64,000 nucleotides of DNA from Mycobacterium paraense. Its GTDB lineage: Bacteria > Actinomycetota > Actinomycetes > Mycobacteriales > Mycobacteriaceae. Numbering within the stretch: the stretch's first letter is position 1; every line of letters starts with the position of its first letter. Below the pieces are notes generated by a model. It saw nothing but the letters and a program-made list of their open reading frames with translations. It had not been told where the DNA came from and did not search any database. Location: contig NZ_LQPM01000003.1 in NCBI RefSeq assembly GCF_002101815.1, forward strand, positions 1-64,000. Direction: 5' to 3'. Positions 9,221 through 17,762 of this stretch are shown here, in pieces. The position numbers and the translations under genes were made by a program.

Positions 9221-9610
9221 ATGCCAGTCCCCATCCTGAAACAGGGCGCGATCCTGATCGCAACGGTGCAGTCCGCCCTGACCGACTCCGAGACCGAACG
9301 GTTGCGGCTCGACCTCATGGAGCGGGTCAGCAGGTTTCGCGCGCAGGGCATCATCGTCGACGTCACCGCCATCGATGTGATGGATTCCTTTGCCGCCCGA
9401 TCGCTGCGGACCATCGCGCACATGACCCGCCTGCGGGGCGCGGACACCGTCATCGTGGGCCTGCAGCCGGAGGTCGCCTTCGCGATGGTCCAACTCGGGC
9501 TGGCGTTCGACGACATGAACACCGCGCTGGATCTCGAGGAGGGCCTTGCCCTGCTGAACCGGCAACTGGGACTGGGGAAATCGACGATCGGGCGCGATGG
9601 TGGCGGCTGA
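9221..9610 (+). CDS. rsbS: RsbS stressosome STAS protein
   Basis: A 129-aa minimal STAS-domain protein. The segment VDVTAIDVMDSFAARSL carries the Ser (S56) corresponding to the RsbT-phosphorylated Ser of B. subtilis RsbS. This protein builds the stressosome core with RsbR. It lies 22 bp after rsbR and its end overlaps the start of rsbT by 14 bp, which fits coupled translation at fixed stoichiometry. Confidence 0.88.
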   Translation: MPVPILKQGAILIATVQSALTDSETERLRLDLMERVSRFRAQGIIVDVTAIDVMDSFAARSLRTIAHMTRLRGADTVIVGLQPEVAFAMVQLGLAFDDMNTALDLEEGLALLNRQLGLGKSTIGRDGGG

Positions 9611-10010
9611 CGTTGTCGTCGACATCAACAATTCCGACGACATCGTCGCCGCCCGCAGAGCCGGACATCAGCTCGCCCTCGATCTGGGCTTCTCGCTGAC
9701 CGACGTCACGATGGTCGCCACGGCGATCTCCGAAGTCGCCCGCAACATCACCAGCTACGCCGGCCGGGGCACGGTCCATCTCTGGGTGGACGACCGGGAC
9801 GGCCGCAAGGCCCTGGTGGTGCGCGCCGAGGACGACGGGCCCGGCATCGCCGACATCGAGCGCGCGCTGGAGGACGGCTACTCGACCGGTCGGGGGTTGG
9901 GGCTGGGCCTGCCGGGAGCGCGACGGCTGATGGACCGGTTGGTGGTCGACTCGACCCTGGGCCACGGGACCGTCATCGAGATGTGGAAGTGGGTTCCCGC
10001 TCGTGCATGA
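9597..10010 (+). CDS. rsbT: RsbT switch serine kinase
   Basis: A 137-aa GHKL-type kinase. The N box is ISEVARNI (44-51), the G1 box DDGPGI (79-84) and the G2 box GRGLGLGLPG (98-107), with the compact length of RsbT/RsbW kinases. In the known system RsbT phosphorylates RsbS and RsbR on stress, leaves the stressosome and activates RsbU by binding its N-terminal domain. The start overlaps rsbS and the end overlaps the next gene by 8 bp. Either ATG 9597 or GTG 9600 could be used. Confidence 0.88.
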   Translation: MVAADVVVDINNSDDIVAARRAGHQLALDLGFSLTDVTMVATAISEVARNITSYAGRGTVHLWVDDRDGRKALVVRAEDDGPGIADIERALEDGYSTGRGLGLGLPGARRLMDRLVVDSTLGHGTVIEMWKWVPARA

Positions 10011-10629
10011 GAACGGGCGATTCGGGCCGATCGAGTGGGCACGGGCGGGTCGCCCGATGCCCAGCGAGTTCATGTCCGGCGACCAGGGCATCGCCGTCGA
10101 TCTCGACGGCGAGGCCGCACTGTTCGGCTTGGTGGACGGGCTCGGTCACGGCCCGGAAGCCGCGACCGCCGCACTGCGCGCCGTCGACGCGGTCAAGCGC
10201 GCCAGTTCCGAGCGGCTCGAGGTCCTGGTCCAGCTCTGCCATCGCATCCTGGCCGGCACACGAGGCGTCGCGATGACGTTGGCGCGCATCGACTTTGCGA
10301 CCAACACGCTGGCGTGGACCGGCGTCGGCAACGTCACCGCCGATCTGGTGGCCAAGGCCCCGACCGGCGTCGCGATCCGGTCCAGCGCGCGCCTCACCGC
10401 GGGGATCGTCGGCTACCGCATCCCGGAAATCCGGCCGGCCCAGACGCTTCCGATCCGCCCGGGCGACCTGCTGGTCATCAGCACCGACGGCATCGCCGAA
10501 GATTTCTTGGAGCACATCGACTTTGCGGCCCACGCCGTGGTCATCGCCGAAGAACTCCTCGGTAAGCATGCCAAGGAGACCGACGATGCGATGGTGCTGG
10601 CCGCGCGCCACCGGGGGACATCGACATGA
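10003..10629 (+). CDS. rsbX: RsbX-like PP2C (SpoIIE-type) phosphatase
   Basis: A 208-aa single-domain PP2C/SpoIIE phosphatase. The metal-binding core is visible as GLVDGLGHG near residues 43-51 and STDGIAED near 163-170, with a final Asp pair in ETDDAMV. The length matches RsbX, which resets the stressosome by removing phosphate from RsbR and RsbS. It overlaps rsbT (8 bp) and the following fusion gene (4 bp, ATGA). Confidence 0.82.
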   Translation: MHENGRFGPIEWARAGRPMPSEFMSGDQGIAVDLDGEAALFGLVDGLGHGPEAATAALRAVDAVKRASSERLEVLVQLCHRILAGTRGVAMTLARIDFATNTLAWTGVGNVTADLVAKAPTGVAIRSSARLTAGIVGYRIPEIRPAQTLPIRPGDLLVISTDGIAEDFLEHIDFAAHAVVIAEELLGKHAKETDDAMVLAARHRGTST

Positions 10630-12842
10630 GCGCCAACAACGACTTTCACGCCGAATACGCGGCGGCCTTGCGCGCCTACCTGAACGCGCGCGACGAGGAC
10701 AGCCTGGCCGTCGCGCACGAGCTCGGGCGCCGCGCCTTGCAAGAGCAGATCAGCATGCTCGAAATCATCGAGCATCACGTTCGGCTGGTTCTCGAGGTGT
10801 CCAGCGACTACCGGATTGACGCGCCGATCGCACTGGAATTCCTGTTGCAGACGTTGGCGCCGCTGGACGTGGCGAGCCGGGGATTCGTCGATGGCACCAA
10901 GCTCTACGCGCGGGAGCGGGCTCGCGCCGAGGGCCTGGCCGATCGCGACAAATTCCGCACCGCCCTGGTGAATTCGCTGCAGGAAGGCTTCTTCGTCGCC
11001 GACCACGAGGGCTCGGTGATCGAGATGAACAAGGCCTTCATCGACATCCTCGGCTATCCCGCCACGGGCCTGCCCTACCGCTGGCCCCACCCCTGGCTGG
11101 TCGACAAGAAGACCGCCCGCGAACAGCAAGGCCTGGTCCGCAGCAACGGCAGCGCCGAGTACGAAACCCCGATCCGGCACCGCGACGGTCACCTGGCGTG
11201 GGTGATGGTCAGCATCAACGCCGTCAAGGAGGCCGGCAGCGATCGCGACGTCTACGTGGGAACGATCCGAGACGTCACCGCGGAGCGGGCATTCGCCGCG
11301 CGGGAGAGCGCCGTCCTGCGACTGGCGACGGCCGTGGCGGTCGCCAAGAGCGTCGCCGAGCTGCTGTCGATCACTCTCGACGAATGCCGGGCGGCGATCG
11401 ACGTCCAACGCGTGATCGCCGTGTCGTGGCCCACCGGCGGTGGCGAACCGGACGTCCAGGTAGCGGGCGACCCACCCGAAACATCCTGGCGCGGAATGGA
11501 TCCCTGGTTGCGTGGCACTTTCCAGGACGCGCGAAACCAGCTGCCGCTGACCGCCAAGACCGTCGACCGGCCCGACAATCCCGGCAAGGCACAGGGATTG
11601 GTCGCGGTGCTGTCCAACGCCGGAGACCTCGCTTTGTGGCTGGAGCTTCGTTCCCCGCGCTGGGTAAGCGCCGAAGACCGGCTCCTGGTCACGGTTCTCA
11701 TCGGCCATCTCAGCCTGGCCATGCAGCACGTTCGCCAGTTCGAGAGCGCCCGCGAGACGTCGCTGACCCTGCAGCGCGCGATGCTGCCCACGGCGCAGAC
11801 GCCTACCGGCTTCGCCGTATGCTACGAACCCGCGGTGCCACCGTTGGAGATCGGCGGCGACTGGTATGACGTGCTTTCCCTCGGCGACAACCGCATCGGC
11901 ATCGTCGTCGGCGACTGTGTCGGGCGTGGACTGCAGGCGGCCGCGACCATGGGCCAGCTTCGCAGCTCGGCGCGCGCGCTGTTGATCAACGGCGCCCAAC
12001 CGGCGCTGCTGCTCGAGCAACTCGACTTGGCGGCGTCGCTCATCCCGAATGCCTACTGCACCACGGTTTTTCTGGCGGTCCTGGACACCGAGACGGGAGT
12101 TCTGGAGTACAGCAACGCCGGCCACATGCCCGCGATGGTCGCCGGGCCGCCGCCGGCGAACACGATGGTGCTGACCGACGCCGCGTCGGTGCCGCTCGCA
12201 GTCCGCCGGGACGAGCCGCGACCCCAGGCCTCCCGGGTGCTGCCGCCGGGCTCGACGTTGATGCTCTACACCGACGGCTTGGTCGAGCGCAAGCACGAGT
12301 CGATCGACATCGGAATCGCCCGCGCCGCAGACGTTTTGCTCGGGACGGCCAAGCTGGCGCTGGAAGAAGTCCCGGAGGCCGTGGTCGGCGCGCTGGCCCC
12401 GGCGTCGGGGTATGACGACGACGTCGCGATGGTGATCTACCGGCACCTGCCGACGCAGCTCCGAATCGAAAGCGAGGCGTTCGCCGGGCAATTGGCCAAC
12501 GTCCGGCATCGCCTGGCCGCGTGGCTGCGCACCGCCAATGTCCCGGAGGCGGTGACAGCCGACATCGTGCTGGTGGTCAACGAGGCGTGCACCAACTGCG
12601 TCGAGCATGCCTACCGCGGGCACCGCATCGGGACGATGCTGCTCGAGGCCGGGGTCGAAGCCGGCCGGGTCCGGACCAGGATCACCGACGCCGGCTCCTG
12701 GAAGACACCCGCCACCGAGCCGGGTAACAGCGGGCGCGGGCTGGTGTTGATGCGCGCGCTCAGCAACGCGATGGAACTCCAGAGCGGCCCGACGGGCACC
12801 ACCGTCGACATCACCTTCGAAGTTCCCGGAGCGGGGCGGTGA
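10626..12842 (+). CDS. rsbU: RsbU-PAS-GAF-PP2C-kinase fusion protein
   Basis: A 738-aa multidomain regulator. Residues 8-60 resemble the RsbT-binding N-terminal domain of RsbU (ELGRRALQEQISMLEIIEHH). They are followed by a PAS domain (about 108-222), a GAF-like domain (225-370), a PP2C/SpoIIE phosphatase (about 390-595, with EIGGDWYDV, GDCVGRG and YTDGLVERK) and a C-terminal GHKL kinase domain (about 610-738, with NEACTNCVEHAY and a GNSGRGLVLM lid). It therefore combines the RsbU-type phosphatase that dephosphorylates anti-anti-sigma factors with an RsbW-like domain that may phosphorylate them or bind a sigma factor. Its ATG overlaps the rsbX stop. Confidence 0.85.
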   Translation: MSANNDFHAEYAAALRAYLNARDEDSLAVAHELGRRALQEQISMLEIIEHHVRLVLEVSSDYRIDAPIALEFLLQTLAPLDVASRGFVDGTKLYARERARAEGLADRDKFRTALVNSLQEGFFVADHEGSVIEMNKAFIDILGYPATGLPYRWPHPWLVDKKTAREQQGLVRSNGSAEYETPIRHRDGHLAWVMVSINAVKEAGSDRDVYVGTIRDVTAERAFAARESAVLRLATAVAVAKSVAELLSITLDECRAAIDVQRVIAVSWPTGGGEPDVQVAGDPPETSWRGMDPWLRGTFQDARNQLPLTAKTVDRPDNPGKAQGLVAVLSNAGDLALWLELRSPRWVSAEDRLLVTVLIGHLSLAMQHVRQFESARETSLTLQRAMLPTAQTPTGFAVCYEPAVPPLEIGGDWYDVLSLGDNRIGIVVGDCVGRGLQAAATMGQLRSSARALLINGAQPALLLEQLDLAASLIPNAYCTTVFLAVLDTETGVLEYSNAGHMPAMVAGPPPANTMVLTDAASVPLAVRRDEPRPQASRVLPPGSTLMLYTDGLVERKHESIDIGIARAADVLLGTAKLALEEVPEAVVGALAPASGYDDDVAMVIYRHLPTQLRIESEAFAGQLANVRHRLAAWLRTANVPEAVTADIVLVVNEACTNCVEHAYRGHRIGTMLLEAGVEAGRVRTRITDAGSWKTPATEPGNSGRGLVLMRALSNAMELQSGPTGTTVDITFEVPGAGR

Positions 12843-12885
12843 CGGGCCACCGTTTGCACCGCCCGATTGACGGGTAGTCATCGGC

Positions 12886-13911
12886 GTGACCCGCACATCA
12901 ATCCCGGTGGAACCCGCCCTGCCGGCGGCCCACGGACCGCTGTCGACGGCCGTGCGGCACGCGCTGGTCGGGCCGCCCTCCCACGATCACCTCACGCGCA
13001 TCGGTGCGTCCGTCCGCGACTCCGACCCCTATGGCCTCGATCTCCAGCTGGCGCTGTGCATGTGCTACGAGCTGCATTACCGCGGTTTTGCGGGCGTCGA
13101 CCCCGACTGGGAGTGGAATCCCGCGCTGCTGCAGTTGCGCGCCGAACTGGAACGCGTTTTTCTCGCCGGCGTGCGACGCGACGTCGGCCCCATCGAGCCC
13201 GGGAGCACGGCGGCGGCCGAGATGGAGGCGATCTCCATCGAGCCCACCGACGGCACCGGGCCGTCGTATTACCTGCGGGACACGGGAACCTGGGAGCAGA
13301 TGCGCGAATACTTCGCGCACCGGTCGGTGTATCACCTGAAGGAGGGCGATCCGCACGCGTTCGCGATTCCGCGGCTGATGGGGACCGCCAAGGCGGCGTT
13401 CGTGGCCGTCGAGTTCGATGAATACGGCGCCGGTCGGGGGCCGCGGCTACATCAGCAACTCTTCGCCGACCTGTTGGCGGCCGCGGAATTGGATTCGACG
13501 TACCTCGGCTACCTCGACGCCGTCCCCGCCGAGTCGCTGGCGGCGGTCAATCTGATGTCGTTGTTCGGGCTGCACCGCTCGCTGCGGGGCGCCGCGGTCG
13601 GGCACTTCGCCTCGACGGAGATCACGTCCCCGCCGGGATCCCGGCGGATGGTTCAGGCGCTGCAGCGGATGGGGGCGCCGTCGGAGTGCATCGAATTCTA
13701 CGGCGAGCACGTCGAAGCCGACGCGGTGCACGAACAGGTGGTGCGCATCGACGTCGTCGGCGACCTCGTCGCCCGCGAGCCGCAGCTCGACGCCGATGTG
13801 GTGTTCGGGATCCGGGCGCACGCCGCGGTCGAAAACCGCTTGGCGGACAAGCTTATGGAGTCGTGGCAGCGCGGTCAGACGTCGCTGCGGCGGCCGCTGG
13901 ATTGGCGTTAG
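12886..13911 (+). CDS. Iron-containing redox enzyme, haem-oxygenase-like fold
   Basis: A 341-aa protein of the haem-oxygenase-like di-iron superfamily (Haem_oxygenas_2). Likely iron ligands are the Glu in CYELHYRG (about 62-69), the Glu in VAVEFDEYG, and EHVEADAVHE followed by the C-terminal ADVVFG region. Members use a di-iron centre for oxidative chemistry on amino acids or fatty acids. The GTG start lies only 43 bp after the stressosome operon on the same strand, so co-transcription is possible. The 3' end overlaps the convergent CDGSH gene by 59 bp. Confidence 0.75.
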   Translation: MTRTSIPVEPALPAAHGPLSTAVRHALVGPPSHDHLTRIGASVRDSDPYGLDLQLALCMCYELHYRGFAGVDPDWEWNPALLQLRAELERVFLAGVRRDVGPIEPGSTAAAEMEAISIEPTDGTGPSYYLRDTGTWEQMREYFAHRSVYHLKEGDPHAFAIPRLMGTAKAAFVAVEFDEYGAGRGPRLHQQLFADLLAAAELDSTYLGYLDAVPAESLAAVNLMSLFGLHRSLRGAAVGHFASTEITSPPGSRRMVQALQRMGAPSECIEFYGEHVEADAVHEQVVRIDVVGDLVAREPQLDADVVFGIRAHAAVENRLADKLMESWQRGQTSLRRPLDWR

Positions 13912-14104
13912 CCCGCTTCCCGGTGCCGCGGCAGCGCCGATGGCTGGTGTCGCACAACGGATATGCGGCGCTGCGCCGACACGTACAGATCGCCACCATG
14001 AACCGGTCGGACTCGACGACCTCCCCGTCGGGCATCTCGATACGCACCGGGCCGGACACCAACACGGGCCCTCCCTTGACCACCTGTACGCGGGTGGTGG
14101 TCAT
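13853..14104 (-). CDS. CDGSH iron-sulfur (mitoNEET-like) protein
   Basis: An 83-aa protein with one CDGSH-type motif. The ligands are seen in ICTCRRSAAYPLCDTSH, a Cys-x-Cys...Cys-x3-His arrangement binding a labile [2Fe-2S] cluster with His. The N-terminal half is a short beta-rich segment and the C-terminus is Ala/Arg-rich. The ATG overlaps the stop of the upstream methyltransferase gene (ATGA), so the pair is coupled. CDGSH proteins handle electron or Fe-S transfer; the actual partner here is unknown, though the convergent di-iron protein is an obvious candidate. Confidence 0.8.
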   Translation of the reverse strand: MTTTRVQVVKGGPVLVSGPVRIEMPDGEVVESDRFMVAICTCRRSAAYPLCDTSHRRCRGTGKRANANPAAAAATSDRAATTP

Positions 14105-14790
14105 GGCTTGTCCGCCCGGATCACGACGAGTTCCTCCTCGCGGCGTCCCCGGGGGATCCGGCCGGTGTCCTCCAACCACGTTGCCCGCGCCGACATGACG
14201 GGGCCGAACGGGATCCACTTGGAGGCAATGACTTCGCCCTCCATGCCGGCCCACTTCAGGCGATCCAGCGATTGCTGGACGCCGGCGATGGCGGAGTGTA
14301 CGAGCAGCAGTGATCCCCCGTCGCACAGCAACTTTGACGCGGCCTCGCACAGCGGGTCGAGGATCAGGCGGCCATCGGCGCCGGCGTTCCAGGCCAACGA
14401 CGGGCCGGCGCCGGGGCCGATCGATCCGGAATCGTCGCCGGGAGGCGTTGGAACGTAAGGAGGATTCGCCAACACCACGTCGAACGGTGCGAGGTCGACG
14501 GCGTCCAGCCACGATCCCTCATGGACATCCACCTCCACGCCCGCAAGCGCGGCATTGTCTGCGCAGCAACGCACCGCATGCGGGCAGATGTCGAAAGCTG
14601 TCACGCTGGCACATTCCATTTCGGCCGCGGCGATGGCGACGAATCCGCTGCCGGTGCAGAGATCGAGCACCCGTCGTCCCGGAATCAGCGCGGAATGGTG
14701 CATAGCGTCGACCAGCAAACGGGAATCTTCTTGCGGCTGATACACGTTGTGCGCAACCGAGATGACGGGCTCTGGGTAGGTGGTGGTCAA
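14101..14790 (-). CDS. HemK2/MTQ2-type class I methyltransferase
   Basis: About 229 aa from a TTG start at 14790; a start at 14835 would add 15 residues. The SAM-binding motif is VLDLCTGSGFVAIAA and the catalytic NPPY is in LANPPYVPT, the signature of HemK-family methyltransferases that modify Gln in release factors or related substrates. The length and the N-terminal VYQPQEDS segment fit the HemK2/MTQ2 subgroup, which lacks the N-terminal domain of PrmC. It is translationally coupled to the CDGSH gene. The substrate is not known. Confidence 0.78.
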   Translation of the reverse strand: MTTTYPEPVISVAHNVYQPQEDSRLLVDAMHHSALIPGRRVLDLCTGSGFVAIAAAEMECASVTAFDICPHAVRCCADNAALAGVEVDVHEGSWLDAVDLAPFDVVLANPPYVPTPPGDDSGSIGPGAGPSLAWNAGADGRLILDPLCEAASKLLCDGGSLLLVHSAIAGVQQSLDRLKWAGMEGEVIASKWIPFGPVMSARATWLEDTGRIPRGRREEELVVIRADKP

Positions 14791-14854
14791 TGTGGGCCTT
14801 TCACTCAGCCTGCAGGAGATCGCCGTGGCGATCACGGCCTTGGCCTGTGTAATG

Positions 14855-14870
14855 CCCCCAAAATCGGGGG
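14855..14870 (-). terminator. Possible hairpin terminator
   Basis: CCCCC and GGGGG arms of 5 bp enclose a 6-nt A-rich loop, downstream of the PfpI gene on the minus strand. There is no clear U tract, so this is a candidate I-shaped mycobacterial terminator rather than a classical one. Confidence 0.35.
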
Positions 14871-14900
14871 TTAAAACTGTGCGGAATGATTTCGCTTCAG

Positions 14901-15455
14901 CTATCCCGTAGCGGCGCGAGCGAATTGCTTAATGATCGTGTCGCAAAACGCCGGGAGGTCCGACGGTGAGCGGCTGGTGATCAAATTGCCGTCGACGGCA
15001 ACCTCTTCGTCGACCACATGCGCGCCCGCGTTCCGCAGGTCGGTGCGGATGCTGGGGTACGACGTCAGCGTCCGACCCACGGCCACGCCCGCCTCCACCA
15101 GCGTCCACGGCCCGTGACAGATCGCGGCGACGGGCTTACCGGAGACGACGAAGTCGCGCACGAACGAGACGGCGGCCTGGTCGAGGCGCAGCTTGTCCGG
15201 GTTCACCGTGCCGCCCGGGAGCACCAGGCCGTCGAACTCGCCCACCGACGCGTCCGACACCGCGCGGTCCACCGCGAAGGTTCCGGCCGGCTCGAGGTCG
15301 TGGTTGCGCGCCTGGATTTCGCCCGGCTTCAGCGACAACACTTCGACCTGTGCGCCGGCCTCTTCGACGGCTGCGCGCGGCTGCTCGAGCTCGACCTTCT
15401 CCACGCCGTCGGCGGCCAGGATGGCAATCTTTACCCCTTGCAACTCATTTGACAT
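14901..15455 (-). CDS. DJ-1/PfpI family protein
   Basis: A 184-aa DJ-1/PfpI superfamily protein. The nucleophile-elbow Cys is in AAICHGPWTLVEAG, and the conserved Glu lies early in the protein, in the ILAADGVEKVELEQP region. Members act as glyoxalases, deglycases or stress-induced proteases, and this PfpI/YhbO-like subgroup is usually induced by stress. The ATG at 15455 follows an AGGTACC-type site. It is 13 bp downstream of the alcohol dehydrogenase stop, so the two probably share a transcript. Confidence 0.85.
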   Translation of the reverse strand: MSNELQGVKIAILAADGVEKVELEQPRAAVEEAGAQVEVLSLKPGEIQARNHDLEPAGTFAVDRAVSDASVGEFDGLVLPGGTVNPDKLRLDQAAVSFVRDFVVSGKPVAAICHGPWTLVEAGVAVGRTLTSYPSIRTDLRNAGAHVVDEEVAVDGNLITSRSPSDLPAFCDTIIKQFARAATG

Positions 15456-15468
15456 CGCGGTACCTCCT

Positions 15469-16638
15469 TCACGGATGGAGGACGACTTTCGTGCAGCCGT
15501 CCTGCTTGTGTTTGAAGATCTCGTAGCCGTGCGGCGCCTCATCGAGACCCAGATGGTGGGTGATGATCATGGTCGGGTCGATCTCTTTGCGGCGGATCCG
15601 CTCCAGCAGCGGTCGCATGTAGCGCTGCACGTGGCATTGGCCGGTCTTGATGGTCAGCGACCGGTTCATGATCGCGCCGATCGGAAACTTGTCCATCAGC
15701 CCGCCGTAGACCCCGACGATCGAGATGGTGCCGCCGTTGCGGCAGCTCATCGCCGCTTCCCGAAGTGCGTGCGGGCGTTCGGTTTCCAGGCGCATCGCCT
15801 GCTTGACGCGGTCGTAGGCGTCCACCGGGGTGGACCCGTTGCGGGCTTCCATGCCGGCCGCGTCGATGCAGTGGTCGGGTCCCCGGCCGGCGGTGATGTC
15901 CTGCAGCTCCTCGAGCACCGACGTCTCGGAGAAGTTGACCGGTGTCGCGCCGATCTTCTCCGCGAGCGCCAGGCGATACGGCACCCGGTCGATGGCAATG
16001 ACTTTGGACGCACCGAGCAGGAATGCGCTCATGATCGCGAACAGCCCGACGGGTCCTGCGCCCCAGACCGCGACGACCTGGCCCGGCTGGATGTCGCACA
16101 TCTCCGCGCCCATGTAGCCGGTCGGCAGAATGTCCGACAGGAACAACACCTGCTCGTCGGTGAGGTCGTCGTCGATCTTGAGCGGCCCCACGTCGGCGAA
16201 CGGCACGCGCGCGTATTCGGCTTGGCCACCGGCGAATCCGCCGAGCATGTGCGAATAGCCGAACAACCCCGCCGGCGAGTGGCCCATGAACTTCTCCGCG
16301 ATGCCGGCGTTGGGGTTGGAGTTCTCGCACAGCGAGTACAGGTCGCGTTCGCAGGCCGCGCACGCGCCGCAGGCGATCGGGAACGGCACCACCACCCGGT
16401 CGCCGACGGCGAGGTTGTTCACCGCCTTGCCGACCTCGACGACCTCGCCCATGAACTCGTGGCCCAGCACGTCCCCGCGTTTCACGGTCGGGATGTAGCC
16501 GTCGTAGAGGTGCAGGTCCGATCCGCAGATCGCCGTCGAGCTGACGCGCACGATGGCGTCGCGATCGTTGAGGATCTTCGGGTCCGGAACCGATTGCACC
16601 TCAACGCTGTTGCGTCCCGCCCAGACGGTGGCTCTCAT
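15469..16638 (-). CDS. Zinc-dependent alcohol dehydrogenase (FdhA/ThrDH-like)
   Basis: A 389-aa medium-chain dehydrogenase. Catalytic zinc ligands are Cys38 (AICGSDLH) and His60-Glu61 (GHEFMGE). The structural zinc site is Cys90, 93, 96 and 104, and the dinucleotide-binding loop is [10 protein letters not shown]. The long C-terminal half with [16 protein letters not shown] resembles glutathione-independent formaldehyde dehydrogenases. Substrate remains open (formaldehyde or another alcohol). The start overlaps the stop of the SRPBCC gene by 4 bp (ATGA). Confidence 0.85.
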   Translation of the reverse strand: MRATVWAGRNSVEVQSVPDPKILNDRDAIVRVSSTAICGSDLHLYDGYIPTVKRGDVLGHEFMGEVVEVGKAVNNLAVGDRVVVPFPIACGACAACERDLYSLCENSNPNAGIAEKFMGHSPAGLFGYSHMLGGFAGGQAEYARVPFADVGPLKIDDDLTDEQVLFLSDILPTGYMGAEMCDIQPGQVVAVWGAGPVGLFAIMSAFLLGASKVIAIDRVPYRLALAEKIGATPVNFSETSVLEELQDITAGRGPDHCIDAAGMEARNGSTPVDAYDRVKQAMRLETERPHALREAAMSCRNGGTISIVGVYGGLMDKFPIGAIMNRSLTIKTGQCHVQRYMRPLLERIRRKEIDPTMIITHHLGLDEAPHGYEIFKHKQDGCTKVVLHP

Positions 16639-17585
16639 GCGGTGGCTCCTTCGCTGCTTCCGTTGTGTCCGTTGGGCGCCGCGGGCTGCTGATGCATTTG
16701 ACGGGCCGCGGCGGTGCCCTCCGGCGAGCCGTCCGATCGCAGCACCTGGCCCGTCTCGAGGATCTGCTTGAACCGGCGGAGGTCGTCGTTGACCTGTTGA
16801 TCGGGCGACTCGCCGAACAGCGTCGCGGCGGCCTTGCCGACGACGCCGCCCGGCATCTGGTAGCCGATCCGGACCCGGACCTCGGTCCCGGCGCCGTTGC
16901 TCGCCGGCGTGAATTCGACGCTGCCCCCGTTGTCGATCGCCGAGCCGGGCAGCGACTGCCAGGCGACCCGCTGGTTGGGCCGGTCCTCGGTGATCTGCGC
17001 ATCCCACTGCACCGGCTGGCCGACGGGTGCGCTGGCGACCCAGTGTGAACGACCGTCGGAGCCGGCGGTCACCGACTGCAGGTGGTGCATGAAGCTGGGC
17101 AGGTTCTCCAGATCGCGCCAGAAGCGGTAGACCTCTTCGGGCGGGCGCTGCACCGTGACGGCGGCGCGCACGGTACGGCGCCGCGCCCCGCCGGCGTGTC
17201 GGGCGCCGCCCTCGCGGGTGGAGCGCAACGCAGCATAGAGGTCAACCGCCCCGATGCCGCCCAGCACGACGGCCGCTACGGCGCCCCGCCGCCGACGCCC
17301 GCGGCCGCGAGCCGCCACGCCGGCCAGCAGCAGCGTCACGTCCAGCACGTCGCCGGCCACCCGCGTCCACACCAGCTTGTCGGAACCGGCCAACAGCGCC
17401 GCTCCGTGGGCGCATTCCCGCGCACCCAGCGCGCGGATGACGCGGCGGGACCGGAGCGTGTCGTCCACGCCGGCAACCGCAGCAACCTTCCGGGGCGCCA
17501 CCAGCTCGGCCAGACCCAGCCCGAAGCTGGCGCCGGCGAGCGCCTTCACCAACGGTGCGGTGGTGTTGCCGGATTCATCATTCAT
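16635..17585 (-). CDS. Membrane protein with SRPBCC (cyclase/dehydrase) domain
   Basis: A 316-aa protein. The N-terminal half has hydrophobic helices with the [13 protein letters not shown] region typical of a small DUF4267-like membrane domain. The C-terminal half is a SRPBCC lipid-binding domain ([22 protein letters not shown] start, FTPA...[12 protein letters not shown] later). The last 40 residues are Gln/Pro/Ala-rich and probably disordered. The ATG at 17585 has GGGAG about 6 nt upstream. It is cotranscribed with the alcohol dehydrogenase and probably with pfpI; a stress-related membrane role is inferred from context. Confidence 0.75.
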   Translation of the reverse strand: MNDESGNTTAPLVKALAGASFGLGLAELVAPRKVAAVAGVDDTLRSRRVIRALGARECAHGAALLAGSDKLVWTRVAGDVLDVTLLLAGVAARGRGRRRRGAVAAVVLGGIGAVDLYAALRSTREGGARHAGGARRRTVRAAVTVQRPPEEVYRFWRDLENLPSFMHHLQSVTAGSDGRSHWVASAPVGQPVQWDAQITEDRPNQRVAWQSLPGSAIDNGGSVEFTPASNGAGTEVRVRIGYQMPGGVVGKAAATLFGESPDQQVNDDLRRFKQILETGQVLRSDGSPEGTAAARQMHQQPAAPNGHNGSSEGATA

Positions 17586-17762
17586 CGTCTGCTCCCTTGC
17601 CATGCCGAGCAGGCGATGGCGCAAAGTGGCTGCTGGACAGCGCGTTTACCCGCCGTCCGCCCGCCCGGCTCTAGGCCTTTGTCGGTATGTCAAACTGCCG
17701 GTGGTAGCCCGATGCCCACGATGGCAGTCGGGTACCCCTACCGGACCGGCCCAAACTTGTCA

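Noticed and set aside
10413..12896. Long reverse-strand ORF across the stressosome operon
   Set aside because: It mirrors the coding frame of the plus-strand fusion gene, has no domain and shows the Arg/Gly-rich composition of a GC-driven shadow frame.
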